A DNA stretch of 64,000 nucleotides from Rhynochetos jubatus (Eukaryota > Chordata > Aves > Eurypygiformes > Rhynochetidae). Position numbers and translations under genes: made by a program. The notes under the pieces are model-generated. The model did not search any database, had not been told where the DNA came from, and saw only the letters and a program-made list of their open reading frames with translations. Location: positions 39,816,118 to 39,880,117 of the forward strand of contig CM050653.1 in NCBI GenBank assembly GCA_027574665.1. The letters run 5' to 3'. Shown piece by piece: positions 47,101-60,900 of this stretch (its first letter is position 1; every line of letters starts with the position of its first letter).

Positions 47101-50100
47101 CAGCATTCCATTTTGTCTGCACCAGGCTATCTTTCCAAAACACACACAGCACATTCTGTTCTCAGTGAAATGAAGGCCTTTGAGAACAGAGTATTTTGAG
47201 TGTATTAACCAAAAATGTGTGTATAATGAGGGTAAATTAAATGCAATTTAATCTAGTTGAGAGGCTGGGAGATTTTATTCAAATACTGAATATTGTGATG
47301 AGTGAACAGCACAATTCAGAACAGATTCTTTTCTTCCTTAGTTCTTTGTTTGTGTCCTAATAAAATCAGTGTAAACAAACTGCCTAGTGGAACAAGGCCG
47401 GCATGGGTACTTAAATGACTTTTTTCAGCTCGTTTCTTTTCCTGGATTAATTCCATTGTCCCTGTGTGTGGAGCCGTGGAACACTCCTAGTGGCAAATAA
47501 ATGGATGTTTTCAAAATACTCACTGTACAGGGACTTCATAATGCCTAACAACTGCTTAGAGTTCAGGGTGAACTGCAACAAGGCAAAGAATCCATTTATT
47601 AAATCAGGTTCATGAAACTCACTTGCATTACAGCCTAACGACGTCTCAACCATGAAGGTTATAAACATTAATATGAGTAAAACAATTTATGCAAAACCAA
47701 AAAGATTAGAAGAGCATACACACTGATACGAATAAAGACATCCTTTAGAACAAAGCACAATGGACAGAATGAGAAGAAAAGCAGATACAAAATTTTAGAG
47801 AATAGGGCAGAAAGGGGAGGAGACCATTTTTATAACAAACAATCCCCACACACCGCATTTAATTCATAGTCAGGGACTCTCTTTGTCAGATAAAGGTAAC
47901 AGTCTGGCTGCAGATTGATGTACAGAACTACAGCTCTGAGCTAACCCATATGCCCCTTGTTTACCCACAAACCAAATGCTAAAGAAACGTTATTTAACTG
48001 GTTCTTTTAAGTTCTATTGTCACATGTATTTTGCTGGTGTTACACTTGACATTCCCGATCGCTGCTGTCTGGCTGTTCTGAAGTGCCAACTGGAGAAAGA
48101 ACAACCAGCTCCCCATTTCTTTATCGATAAGGAATCAGTACGATATTAAACTCTGTTGAGGCAAAGAATTATGGAGCACAGGATAAGATGAACATAGGCT
48201 ACACAGCTGGAAGAACAACCTACTACTTACTACAACACATAAATTATTATTCTTCTTTAAAAAACTGTCCACAGATCTCATTCCCAGTGACTAGCAATGA
48301 GTTGCTATGTGGATAGGTTGTGTGTGTGAAACGTTCCACTTAAACAGAGCAGGGACTGCAGGATGGCTTCACGGAGCAATTTTCCTAGACGTGGGAAATC
48401 AGAACAGAGATTTTCCTCAAGGAAAAGACAAAACTCAGTTTGTATTAACAAAGCAGAAAGCAATTGTTTTCAAATTAGACAATGAGACCCCAGCAATTGT
48501 GAGATGACAAAAGGTGTTTTATGGCACTGGTATAGGAAAACAGGCTGCAGCAACTTGTGCCAAATGTGCCTTCGTGGAGGTAACGGAAAGCTGCAATTAC
48601 TCTAGGACCAGCTAACAGACTGAAAGAGCAGAAGGCTTCTCACAGGAGGTTAGAGATTAACAGCAGACTGCCAACGGACAGAATTGCCTTCGTTTCATTT
48701 AGCAAGTCAGTCTGCACAAATTTTTGTCCTTTGTTTCACGGAAGAAGGTTGTCACCTACAGCTGAACAGTCCCTCACTCCACAATGAATTGTGTTAACCC
48801 TAACTAACACACCGGATGAGTGAGTTTTTGAGAGGAGGCTGAGGGATGAAAGAGAGTACTCCTTTGCAAAGCTGAATTCAACCTGTCCAATAACTTAAGG
48901 AGAAGAGAACACCTTGTGGAGCTTTCATCTGTTACAGTTACTAAATACAGTGATTTTAACCATTTGACATGTAATATAAATTATATTTGGCATGCTGTCA
49001 AGAAGGGGCTGCAGCTATCTGACCAAGGCATGAGGAGTTGAGCTCTTTCTGCTACCATTAAAATGTGCTTCAGAGGGAGGAAAAGGTTTGTCATGATCAA
49101 ACACCTTTTGGTCTTGATCTTAAGCTGTCATGGATTAAAGAGGCCTCAGCAGATTTTCTCCCACCTTTGGGGTTTTTTTTTTTTCCTCCTAGAGAAATAC
49201 CCACGCTTCTGTTGGCAGGAGGACTGCAGTTAAATCCACTGAAGATTTTACTAGCAACATCAAAAGAGCTAGCAAATGCTGAGCTGCAATTCTCTTTTCC
49301 AAACGCAAAGAAATGCTTATTTGGACTGTATATGAACAGCAGGCCCTTCCTGCTGGGCCTAAAAACTCCCCACCATTTCACAGCATTGCAATTTATTCCA
49401 TCGCAAGACAAGTTTTTGCGTGTGATTTGCTCTTTTAAACTGATATTCAGTCAAAATCAAATTCAGTTCCTTTCTTACAGACGTTTGATTTTGCTCTTCT
49501 TATAAAGCATTGTTTCTGGGCTGGTTTCAGGCAGGCAGTGGTTAGTTTTGGAAGAGCAGCCGGTGACCCGGAGCACCGGGGAACGCTTACATAATGTGCT
49601 TATACACCTTACGTAACCTTCATATACTGTGACAGCCAAACCATCTCCGGATATTTGACTATCCGACAGCTCTTCTCTCTAACTCTCTCACTATCCGGCT
49701 TTTAAGGAGATATTTTAAAAAAAACCAAAAACAAAAACTAACAATCCTCCCCCGACCCCCCCCAGCTCTCTGGGATACAGACACCAATGGTATCGCACTG
49801 GCTAACAGCAGAAAGAGGTGAGGTCTCTGCTTTTCGGACATTTTCACGAATATCCTGCCAGTAAACCTAACTTCAGAAAAATCACATTGTGCACACGCTG
49901 CTGCCACTGTTTCACAGCCAGAGAAACCCACGTTTTTTGAAATATTTCTTCTTCTCAGTCCTCAAAAATCCAATCTTTAGCTGAGTGGATGGCAAATGTT
50001 AGCCCAGGGCATGAGGAGGAAGGGAAAGGAAATTTATTGTGTGATACTCATCTATTCAACAAGCAAGTTACAACTTCCGAAAATGCCTTGTGAAGAAAAC

Positions 50101-52544
50101 CAATTCTTATCAATTGAGTTCTTTTTCTTAGCTGATATCAATGCAAAAAGACAAGGCATTTTGCTCTTAAGAATATTAGTTCTATTTGGCTTTTCTAGGG
50201 CAGTTATGCAGTACATAACGCTTTTTAAAAAAAAAAAAGCATGTTTGCCTACAATTATTTACAGTATGCAGAAAACAGTATTTGTAAAATAAGGCATTTC
50301 AGAAAACTACAAGTGTAAATGACTTGAACTCATACATTCCGGTTAAAAAAAAAATTTAACTCCTAGCACACTGTTACGCAATGTCCTCATTTTGCACGAG
50401 TATTATTAGACTGGCACCAGCAGAATACAAAAATGAAGAGTAATATTATTGTAAGCATAATACAACTAACATTTTTCTTCAGTGTCAGCTATAAGTAAGT
50501 AGAATCAGTATCTTATTCTTGTCATTGACGTTGGGACCTTAATCGTGCAACGACCTCTCTTTAACCTTGTCAACAAAAATACTGCACAGAATTTCAGCTC
50601 TAAAAGTAGCATTTAGCTGTAGCATGCCTAGAAACAAGAGTCAGAGGATACAAGATAATTTGACCTAAAAAAGCTAAGAAGCTTTGGGCATTAAAGCAGA
50701 CTCTCAAAATGTTTATCTTAGTGCAACAGTTTTGCCCTCAAAGCTACCCGGTAAGATTACTGTTTGCTGGCAAACATTATGCACACAATACATGAGTAGA
50801 TAGACAGTAACATTTAAATACTTCTACTGCATGGAAAGTAGCTGCCTATATTCAGCTGAACTTTTAAAACACTGCCTGTTGTGACTATAAAGATGCCTTT
50901 AAGAAAATAAATAAATGCGTATGGTAATTACAAATGAAAGAGGAAACTCAACCAATAGGCAGAAAGCACAGGCTGCAGAAATCTGGCTATCCATTATGGA
51001 GGTGCTGGCCAGAACTCCCTAAACAAAGCACCCTCTTGAAATGCAGGAGATCCCAAAGAGCAGAAAGAGTCAAACACTTAGTATTTCTGAGCACTCCCAT
51101 CATGAAACAAATTCTTGACCCTTCTACCCATAAATGCTTCTGATGAGAAAGCCAGTATAGCTAATGGAGTACTTACTTGAAATTAATATTTATAATTAAA
51201 TTAAAATTTTAGATGCACAATACAATGCTATGTAAATCACAGATTAACCATATTGAGCAATAAAAACCTATTCCTCAGCAATGCAATACTTCCTTCTCCT
51301 ATGAAGTTAGCAGAGTTTGAAAGATGGACTTAAGTGTCCCAGTCCCAAGTGACAGACACGAGCGTAGCTATTTTAAGAAACTAACCAATGTCACTTGCTA
51401 TGCTGCAGTACAACTCCTCTGCATACTTCAAAGACGCAACAGGCCATGAGATCAACCACCACCAACTCCTTCATCTCTCATCTAATGATAACTACCAAAG
51501 CGACAGTTCTCAGACTTTTCAGGTTTTAGCATTAAAATGAAACAATTTTCCATGAGAAGAGGACAGGAAATTACACTCAGTGCCTAATACCCGCTCCCCC
51601 CGTGGTGGCAAGGAACAGATTCAGTAAGTTGCTTCACGTACTGTACCGTAGTGGAAGACCAGAAACTACAAGAACCTTGCCAGCTTGAATTTTCCCAAAT
51701 TTGGTAATCACTGTTTTTTATTCTGTTAGCAAAATGTTAACCTGGCCTCCAAGAAAGAGGGCTCTCTGCACCAATTCACAATCTTTGGCCATCTATACAA
51801 CAAACAGAGGAAAAAAGGAGTTAGCTAAAGCCCTGAAGCACAAGATTTGATTATACTAATTGTCTTAAGGCAAATTTGCAAGCATCATTAACAAGCTAAA
51901 AGCAAGTCAGGCCATCATGTTTTCCACAAAGCCTGCAAAATAAAACGAATGGAAAGTCAGACCCACAGATTCCAGAAGCCAAAATCACCTCCATGATAAT
52001 TCAGCCAGATACCTCCTCTCATATGTAAGGGCTAAAGAGTTTTTCCACCAAACCTGATAGGAGTATATTAAGACGTCTGCAAATAATCAACCCATGTCCT
52101 CTGCACTGCGGATAATGCGCTGCAGTAGTTCTTGCCAAAGGACACCGTGGACCATAAAGCTAAAAATGGTTCAAAGGGAGACAGAACGCCACCATGGAAC
52201 AGAACATCACTGAAGATTACTAAATAACAGAAACTGCACCTGGCTTAGAAAAATCAGAGCTAAAAGTGACTGAAAAGTAGGAGAGTTTAGGAAGAAGCAC
52301 ACCATCTATTTGCCATGTTTTCCTGCTCTTGCCTAGACGTCTGTTTGTGGTTGCTGGTAGAGATGGCACACCACCTTTGATAACAGGTTGTTTTGTCCCC
52401 GATACACTCCATTTCTAATCTGGACCAACATTCACCTATTTCCACAGATACAAAATTGTGCCTACTTTATGTAACATCTGATTTCAGCCCCTGGGCCACA
52501 CTGGGTTAGGAAGTCTCCCGCTATCCTTCCACGCAGTAGTAAAT

Positions 52545-52560
52545 ACATACATACATAACA
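52545..52560 (+). repeat. Short ATAC microsatellite
   Basis: Four units of a tetranucleotide (ATACATACATACATA). It is minor simple sequence in the ANO10 intron. Confidence 0.7.
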
Positions 52561-53397
52561 AGGCATCTCCCCTTTTCTTGACAAGCTAAATCAATCGAAT
52601 CTTATAAGATTCACATCACTCCTGCCTTCTTCATATGGCATCACAGCTTCTTTCTGATCCCCTAATCTTACATGCCAGACTAAAAAAGGCCAAACCCAAG
52701 TTCCTTTGGGAATACGAGTGCTACCAGTCCTCTCCTAAGGCAGCCAGCGGTTTGCTTTGGTGAGGCATACCCCATGCCTGCTTCTAGGAAAGTGACTCAG
52801 CACAGGGACATGGGTCTCTTGCCTGAGCTGGCATGGGGCGAAAAGGGGACTCAATCTCCCTTCCCCTTCACATGCAGAGGCTGTCTCTGGAACGGGACAT
52901 CCTGTCATGCTCTGTATGGGGATCAAAGTTTCTGCAGTCCCTCATCATTTACTGGTTTCATTTCAGTTGAGTAGTGCCCATCACTGAACAATCTCCACTC
53001 TGGTTACACAGTAATTAGTGAAAATACTACTTTCCTCACTTATAGTATCTATGAAATACATAGACTAAATTTTGCTGCCTATACATATACATTTGTTTGT
53101 ATTCTGCCCTGCCACAAATGTATATTCACTCTGGAGTGAGAGTGCCTTCATCTCTACTAATGACAGGTGGGCTTTTTGTTTTTACACGTGCATGGCACAT
53201 TTTCACAAAGAAAAGTGTCTCAGGCAGTAGTTCACTGTGTCCCAGAAAACAAATTATCAATTTTGTTTATTTTAATCTTCCAAAGCAAATAGGAGAAAAA
53301 CCCCAAAAGCCTCTCTGCCAACATGTCACTCTGGAGGAAGCATCTACCTTAAAAATATGACCTTTTCTCGTTGACAAGGAGCTTCAGCTATACCGAC

Positions 53398-53476
53398 TAG
53401 CTCAATGTGGGGATGTTGGACCACATGACACCTGGGTGTCCCTTCCAACCTACGCCAGCCTATGGCTCTGTGAAAC
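53398..53476 (+). mobile_element. Diverged CR1 LINE 3' terminal fragment
   Basis: GATGTTGGACCACATGACAC and GTGTCCCTTCCAACCTACGC correspond to the end of a CR1 subfamily in sense orientation. It is short and diverged, ending near TATGGCTCTGTGAA. Confidence 0.65.
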
Positions 53477-55146
53477 CACAAACCCCTAAAGGTCATGTGT
53501 AAATGTAGTCTGGATATTGGAAAGAGCAATATTATTTAAGACATGAGAGCAAAGTGCCTTATATTATGGATACAGCAGGTCTTAGAAAACGGGTGTTGAC
53601 ACAGAACATGTATTTGCTAATAACCTATGAACAGGTGAGTGGTGTCTGTGCCGATACAATAACCTATGTCAGACATGATTACTTTTCAACTAACAGATAA
53701 AAATATAGAGTTTGCTGAAGCCTTCTAATGACACTGCAGTTAAAACAAATGAAACCACCTTTTTTGGACCAACAGACATCTGTCTGTTTACTTGGAAGGT
53801 TTTCCTCAGCACAAATTTTACTACATTCAAACTTGCAAATTACCACAGTTTTGAGAAGCAGCAAAAGAGAACAAGTGGACATAACTGAGCTGCCAAATAA
53901 CATGCATGAATTACAAGAAAGTAAACAAAATATGAATTGATAATTTGTTCTAGAAAATCCTGAGTAGCACAAAAACCCCAAGCCAAATCCCAAATGCTGC
54001 CACATACGCTGTTCAGCTTGTGGGACCTCAGTGGCTCCTAGGGGACAGTAATTTGGCAGAGAGACAGTCACTTGCACTGCCTGCCAGGCAGGTGTCCCCA
54101 GTGAAACACCTCAAGAGCCAGAGGCGTTCAAAGTCTGAAACCTCCTGCAATGCAATTTCTCTGTCTAGTTTTGGAGAAGGAAGAGCGACAGTTCCACCCA
54201 TCCTCAACTAGATGAGAGAATGAGGGAGAGGAAAGTTAATGCCTGAAGATAATTCACTGCTAACACTGGAAGGGTTCAGCGAAAAGTCATCTTAATGGAC
54301 ATCGTTAGGGCAGAGCAGCAGTTGGAGAGCTAACTGCACAAATTGTCACTGCTTGCGTGACTGGGATCCAAGTCATACACACACAGGGTCCAAGCTGTGG
54401 CGGTCAAGGAACCGGTCTCTGCAATAAAAGATCCCTTATTGGATTGAAACTCCAGCCAAATTTGCAGCAGAAAGTATCAGGAAGGACAGTGTTGGGAGTG
54501 AATTCAGTAGGGGACAGATCACAACATGTGTAGAGCATGTCCCTTCCCTTACTCTGCAACAGCCCTTGACTGTACTGAGGGATTTTGATGTCTCTTGTGA
54601 ATTAAGTGAGTGTTCTCTATCTATGTATACACACTGTTGACACTGTTCATGCCTGGTTTATTTGTACATACTTGTGGTCACAAAAAAAGGCCGTGGCCTA
54701 ACCATTAAAATGCTGTACCTCTAACTTACATGTTCAGATCAGCAACACAGGTTGGAAAATAGGGAAAATAATACAGAACAAACTTAGCAGTGTTAATTTT
54801 TATCCTGTCTTTTGAAATTTGCCCCTCTCAATAGGTTTTCAAGTATATCAACTCTTTAGGCGTTGGGGGAAGGTACAGAATTAGATACTTGAAAGTGCAA
54901 AAAGCAACGGTCCATGAAATGACCTTTCCAAAGTACTCCATGATCAAAGTTTGAAAACTGTTTGCATAAGGACTACTCCAACATACAAAAAGCATGTGCT
55001 ATTTAAGTCATATATCTAACATATTAAAGTACTCATGGACACTGTGCTTTTTAAACAAAATTTATACCTATAAACCACTTATTTTTCTTCTAAGGTTATT
55101 CAGCACTTAAATCTCATTTCAGAATAAAAATTATCAATCCATCTAT

Positions 55147-55301
55147 ATAGAACCATAGAAACTTTTAGGTTGGAAAAGACCATTAAGATCATCAAATCCA
55201 ACCGTTAACCTAGCACTGCCGAGTCCACCATGTCCTTAAGCACCACACCCACACGTCTTAACTACCCCCAGGGATGGTGACTCAACCACCGCCCCGGGCA
55301 G
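55147..55301 (-). mobile_element. CR1 LINE 3' terminal fragment (different subfamily)
   Basis: The + strand reads ATAGAACCATAGAAACTTTT, AGGTTGGAAAAGACCATTAA and then GTCCACCATGTCCTTAAGCA through CAGGGATGGTGACTCAACCA. This is the reversed 3' end of the CR1 subfamily with the TGACTCAACCAC signature, distinct from the other copies here, which share the GGTTGGAAGGGACC type of end. Confidence 0.85.
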
Positions 55302-57909
55302 GACTTGCCTATTTGGGCTTGGGTCTTACCCATCTCGCTGAAATGGCAGATACATACCGCAGCGCTGTTTCTCATACAACAGAAAGTATGAGTATTCAAG
55401 GCAGTACCAGTAGGCAGAACCAACAGGCACACAAGTTTTTTCAAGATTTTTTCAAGTTGTAAATGAATAAAACCCCATTGGCTGCATAGGCAACGTATCA
55501 TATTCAACACTTGTTCTTAGAACCACCAGCATCAGGCTGCACAGCAAAGACTTATGGGCAAAGACTCCATCACGGTGTAAGTGTCATCGCCAGCAACACA
55601 TGAACAGACATGAACTCACTTCTAAACTCTTTTTCAGGAATTTTGTGGGTTCCTGCTTTTTGATCTCCAGCTAGTCTTAGGAGTCCTCCCTGCAGGCAGG
55701 GTAACAGAAAAGCCAGCTTAAAGAAAAAATAGAGTTGATTTTCTTTATAGTGTGGGTGGGTATAATCAGGTAATATTTAAACATCTAAAATTTGACTGAA
55801 ATCATCACCTCTGAAAAGGTGAGCTATATCCTATTTGCTCTTCCTGCTCACAGAGGTAGCTTTCCAGAGTCAAGTTTAATTATTTCCATTAAACTAGCAT
55901 GTCTTTTTAAAGGCTTATTGTTCTCACTGGGATCTTTCAAGGTGGCATAGGGAAAAGGATATTTAAAATGAGATAGGCCTGTAGGAGTCCACAGCTGCTT
56001 ACAACAAATACTACTTTCATTATCACCAAGTTCTATTCAGTTCTATAATGAAAGTTTCATTATCAAATCATGGTAAGTGTAATCTTTTGGGATTCTTTTC
56101 TTTTGAAGGAATTTGAATGATACAAGGAGATTTCATTTTTTCCTCTCACTCTAGCCCTTCACCTTCTCAGTAACAGGTACAACTACTATTTAGATGTCTG
56201 TAACTACAGACACATGAATGTCCTGTTGAAAACCAGTTACCAGAGCTCTTCAAATCAAATCTCATCATGTACTTTACTCTTATTTGTATGGGAAGTGGAA
56301 TAGCCTCTTCACTTGTATTGAAACCAGTTAACATATAATTGGGATCCCCTCTGGGTTCTGAAACTGTGGAAGTCTGATGTAGCTGCAGTATTACAGTAGG
56401 AACAATTTTAACCTAGTTTTTATCCTATCCCCGTATTCCAGGCTTCCTTGTTGAGATCATATCTTGTCAATGATCTGGGATGTCAGGTGAAAAAAAGAGG
56501 ACTGAACTGATTGATGTTCATTCCACCACCAGGCTCTAGCTCAGGATTTGAGAAAGGTAGAATGGGTTATCTTTCCAGAGAGACTTAGCTGTTACGGAAA
56601 CATAATTCGATGGACAATTTTACCCCAGCATTAGTCACAGAGAACGAATGGATTGTCGGAAAAGAAAATTACACCTGCTGGGAAGTTGGTGCGTTGTTTC
56701 TGTTCCCATTAAGAGCATGCAAAAGGATCATGTACCATCACGTTACACTCATATCTATTTAAAAGTTGATATTTATACTCTTAGCTCTCAGGGTCCCATA
56801 TCTGAAAGTTTAACTTATCTGCAAACCAGGCAGACCTGGTGTCACCTCACCTTCAGCTGCAAAGTCACAAATAGGGGCACAGAAACCTTCTTCCCAAATG
56901 AATGGGCTTTGGTTTTACTTTTTTTCTTGAAGAATCATAATCTATTTTGGTTTGGCTGACACTTCTATACTGAAAGTAATTTTCAGAAACATACTGTCAA
57001 GAAAGGTCTAGCATTAAGGAATTCACATTTAAAATACACCGGCAAAACAATGTTTAAACACAATCTCTTCTCCTATGACTGGCTGCAAGTCTTTCTATGC
57101 TTAAAAAACTGTGTTATGAAAATGTAATGAAATTTATTTGCATCATATCCCTGCTGCCACCAAATATAGGCAAAAGTTACATTAAGACATGTCTGAAAGC
57201 ATTCTGACTACTTGCTAGGGGAAAAAAAAAAAAGCATTTGCAAAGTTAAATTTAACAAAGTTAAAAGTTAACAGGTCTGGACTCTCAGAAAAACCTACAG
57301 TAAACAACAGTGATTAGCAGTGGTTCTATTTTAACATCACATGTGAGTTATGTCTGATTATACAAACCAGTAGAGCCTATTTAAAAAAATGCAGCCATGC
57401 ATTTTTGCTGGAAAAATGAAGTTGTTAGAAATAACTTAAGAAACAACACTATTTTTAAGGATTTTTTTGGGGGGGTGGGGGGGTCAAAACATACACCAAA
57501 GTGTTTAATTTCACATCATTCTGTTTTAACCTAAATTCAGTGTTTGAGCTCCAGATTCAGTCTTTTCTACAGGCTGCCTTGCAAATCTTTGATTATTTGA
57601 GTGAAATCTTTTCATTTCAGCTATTTGCCTTCCCTCCTGTCCAACTCCAGCCTTGTGTTTGCTCAGCACTGCCAGTGAGCGTGCAACAAGCTTCTGCTTC
57701 TATTATCAGTGGCATTTTGAGGGTAGTCCTGAAGCTACAGGTAGACCTTTTCTGAACGTTCTAATTCTGGTAAATAGAGCACTGAATGAGGCAGTAACCC
57801 ACTGAGTTCGTTTCAGCATCACAAAAACTGCCTTCCTTTCACATTTTACAGGATCAACAAGCAGGATGCTAAGCACTAATGACTCATGTTCTCCCAGTGT
57901 TAAATGGTT

Positions 57910-57928
57910 AAAAAAAAAAAAAAAAAAA
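57910..57928 (+). repeat. Poly-A tract, 19 bases
   Basis: An uninterrupted run of 19 A. No retrocopy or SINE body is recognisable upstream, so I list it only as simple sequence. Confidence 0.9.
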
Positions 57929-60900
57929 CAGAAAAGATCCTGTTCGTTCTGCTGCCAAAACAAAAGGGTCATTCCTGAGGCTCACTGCCAGCTCAAGCAG
58001 CTATGTTGGCCCATCACACCCATGGCCATACACTGAGACACCTGACATTTTAGTAAACAGAAAATCTCTGCAAGAACAGCTCAGAAGGAGTAAGCATAAA
58101 CGTTGCCCAGTGCAGAAGATCCTTTCAGTTAGCAGTATGCCTTTGTTTTGCTCTGAGCTATGGAAAGCTGTTCTCAGAGAGGCTAAGCACACTAACAGGA
58201 CAGGGGCCAGAAAGGCCAGCACACTCCAACTTCTGTAACGGCCGTGATTAGTGCTAATAAAACCAGAGAGCCTTGCAGTTATTAGAGCTGCTGCAATGCA
58301 GTGAATGGAAATGTTAAAGCACTGAAATTACTTGAAGCAGAAGGTTTTTACTGGAGAGAACAGCGACTTTCACATGCCAGAACACACGGAGGACAAGGGA
58401 GGAGTTTAAACCGCCAATATGACTGCACCTAGGCAAACAGACACCTGCCTCTTTCTGTTTCACCATCCCTTTCAAAAAAAAGCTAATTAATGCACTGGCA
58501 TGTTTTGAAGCAGCTTTTGGTCAATGAAGATGATGCAGAGATCAGTCACACCATTCTTCATTTCTTGCATTTCCTGGAGAGGGAACTGAGACACGAGACC
58601 TGTTTTCAGGAAGTGGATGACACTGCTGGAGAAAGCTTAGTGAATGTCACACCTACTGTTGGTTTGGAAAACTTGTTATTCTGCTGGAAATCATTAAGAA
58701 GGAGCACTACTGACTCACCTAGAGCTCACTCTAAAGCAACTGAAGGAATTGTTTGTGCATATTCAGAACATACCACCACCACTAAGCAACTGTATGTAGA
58801 TGGTACAACCACCATGGGAGATGCTGTACGAAAGTGAAAGGTCCTTCTCCAATTGGCCCAGGCTGAGTGACTACACTGCTTTACCTCACGGAAAGAAATA
58901 CACCATGGAGATCAAAGGCGGCATATTTTCATGGCTGATATTCAATAAGCTTGGCCTGTTTCATTACTGGCAGTTGAGGAAGGATGACAACCGTCACTCA
59001 GCTGACCGGGCCCTTTGCTCACACGCATGTTATCTCTCTGGAGTCTCTTTCTGGTGGAGCATTTACAGATGGACACCAGACACCCAACAGATGGACACAC
59101 TTCTTCAGGGGAAGCACTGAAAGGCTTCACTTATCAGAAGGAAAAAGCACTTCTGTTAAAATGAGACTGGCCACTGATGACCAGAACACCTTCAGAAAGG
59201 AAGCTAGAGCACAGGGATGACAGGATGTTTATAGATTATGTCCCCTTGGAGGTAAGGGCTGGGGGTGGGAACTGGGAAGGGATGCACAGAACAAAAATCT
59301 TCTACATCTGCATTTCTGCTCCAGCTTAAGCACAGTTTTTTCCTCTGTAGTTTCTCTGAAAAAGCAAACTTTTGCACTAAAATTTACTCTATTGTTGCTA
59401 TCAGTGCTATGTTTATTCTGCTGAGATAGTGAAGGAGATGGTATAAGGAAAAACATCTTTATCTAGTTTATATAACTCAGGTTTTGTAATGCAAACTTAC
59501 CATAAAACACACAAGCATTTTTACATCAATAAGCTTTTGTTTTCAGAGCTGATACTGATGCTGTCTAGGTAGCTGCATTCCTAGATATGCCATTTCCCAC
59601 CATTTAAGACTCTATTTTTCCTTGAAAACTGGCTACTATACATTATTTTGGAATAGCTACCCCCATTTTATGCTCAGAAAATAACTGCATGAATAATTAT
59701 TTTCCCCTCAATTTGTCTCTTGCTTGCTTTGCCTGGGTCTAGTTTCAGTTCACAAAGAAGGTATGAATATGAGGTTTGCCTCAATCAGAAGACGGTAATA
59801 CTGAGAAGATATCATACTACCTGAAGACATGACTAATCTAGTCCACAAAATGCAAGTTGTGCTGTTTAATTTGTGGTTCTCTTGTGTTTCTGGAACTTAG
59901 ACCAGATAGACTGCTGAACCATCTCCAACCACGAGGGCCTTTTGTCTATTCATTAAGCTTTGATTTTTCCAGAAGCCAAAATGCTTATCAGCGTAGCTTT
60001 CACTGTTACTGCCCCGAAACTGCTGGATGGTGTCCTCACGCTAGTGTTACCATCGGTGCAGGTGAGGACCTATGCTGTAATTCCTGAACCACTGAAGAAT
60101 TAACTGACCGTTCCCTTGCTGCTGGCAAGAACACCTATACTTGCTCTCTCTCCTTAAAATAGGAAACAGACCAAAGAGCATGGCATGCTTCTGTACTTCA
60201 AGAAATAGATGCAACAGAGAACTGCAAAGCAGCAAGGGGAGTCTTGGGCAACTCACCCCACTCTAGTACCTGGCTACTGCCCTAAGAAGGATCATGATGT
60301 TCACCAGAAAAGGGTCCACCACCCTAGCAGCAGACAGTACCTATTCTTAGTTGTCCAGCATCCAGCCTTCCAGGTGAAACTGGTAACACTTTAGGGAGTG
60401 TGAATGCAATCGCTCCTCTTCCAAAAAAATCCGTATTCTCTTTAGTCCTGTATTAAAGAGCTCACACTAAGTTCATCCTCTGCAGCAGCTCCTCCAAATA
60501 TAGCATCTAACCAGCCTCCTCTGCCATTCTTTACACTGAAGGACATTAGGGAAATTTGAAGCAAAGTCTACTGATGTAGCACATTCCCCAGTTTGGATTC
60601 AGAAAGGTGAAAGTATTCTGTCTTGAGTTACGTCAAACTTGGTTATGATACTTTCAATGTATCATAACGAAGTGTTTTCAAAACACATCAAATTGCTCCA
60701 ACCCATTCAACAGTCCACTCCCTTTCAACAGTTTTAACACAAACTGTGTAAAGAAGTGTTTAGAAGAAACATTTCAGAACTTCTAAAAACTTTCAGAAAA
60801 ACTTTGAGAAGTTCAAAACAGGACTGTCATTCCAACAGAAAATTATTTCTTTTAAATTATGGCATTTTTCACCATATAGGAGGTTTTAACAAGCTCTAAT

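Noticed and set aside
49065..49505. 146-codon ORF in the ANO10 intron
   Set aside because: The frame has no domain, its composition is like the surrounding intron, and no splice or promoter context supports it.
49900..49976. Minus-strand acceptor with a short phase-0 frame (LKIGFLRTEKKKYF) as an ANO10 exon
   Set aside because: No real match to the ANO10 tail. Such pairs are expected by chance in a 40-kb intron.
58490..59220. Cluster of overlapping + strand ORFs of 78-115 codons
   Set aside because: They occupy different frames without linking splice sites, and no product is recognised.
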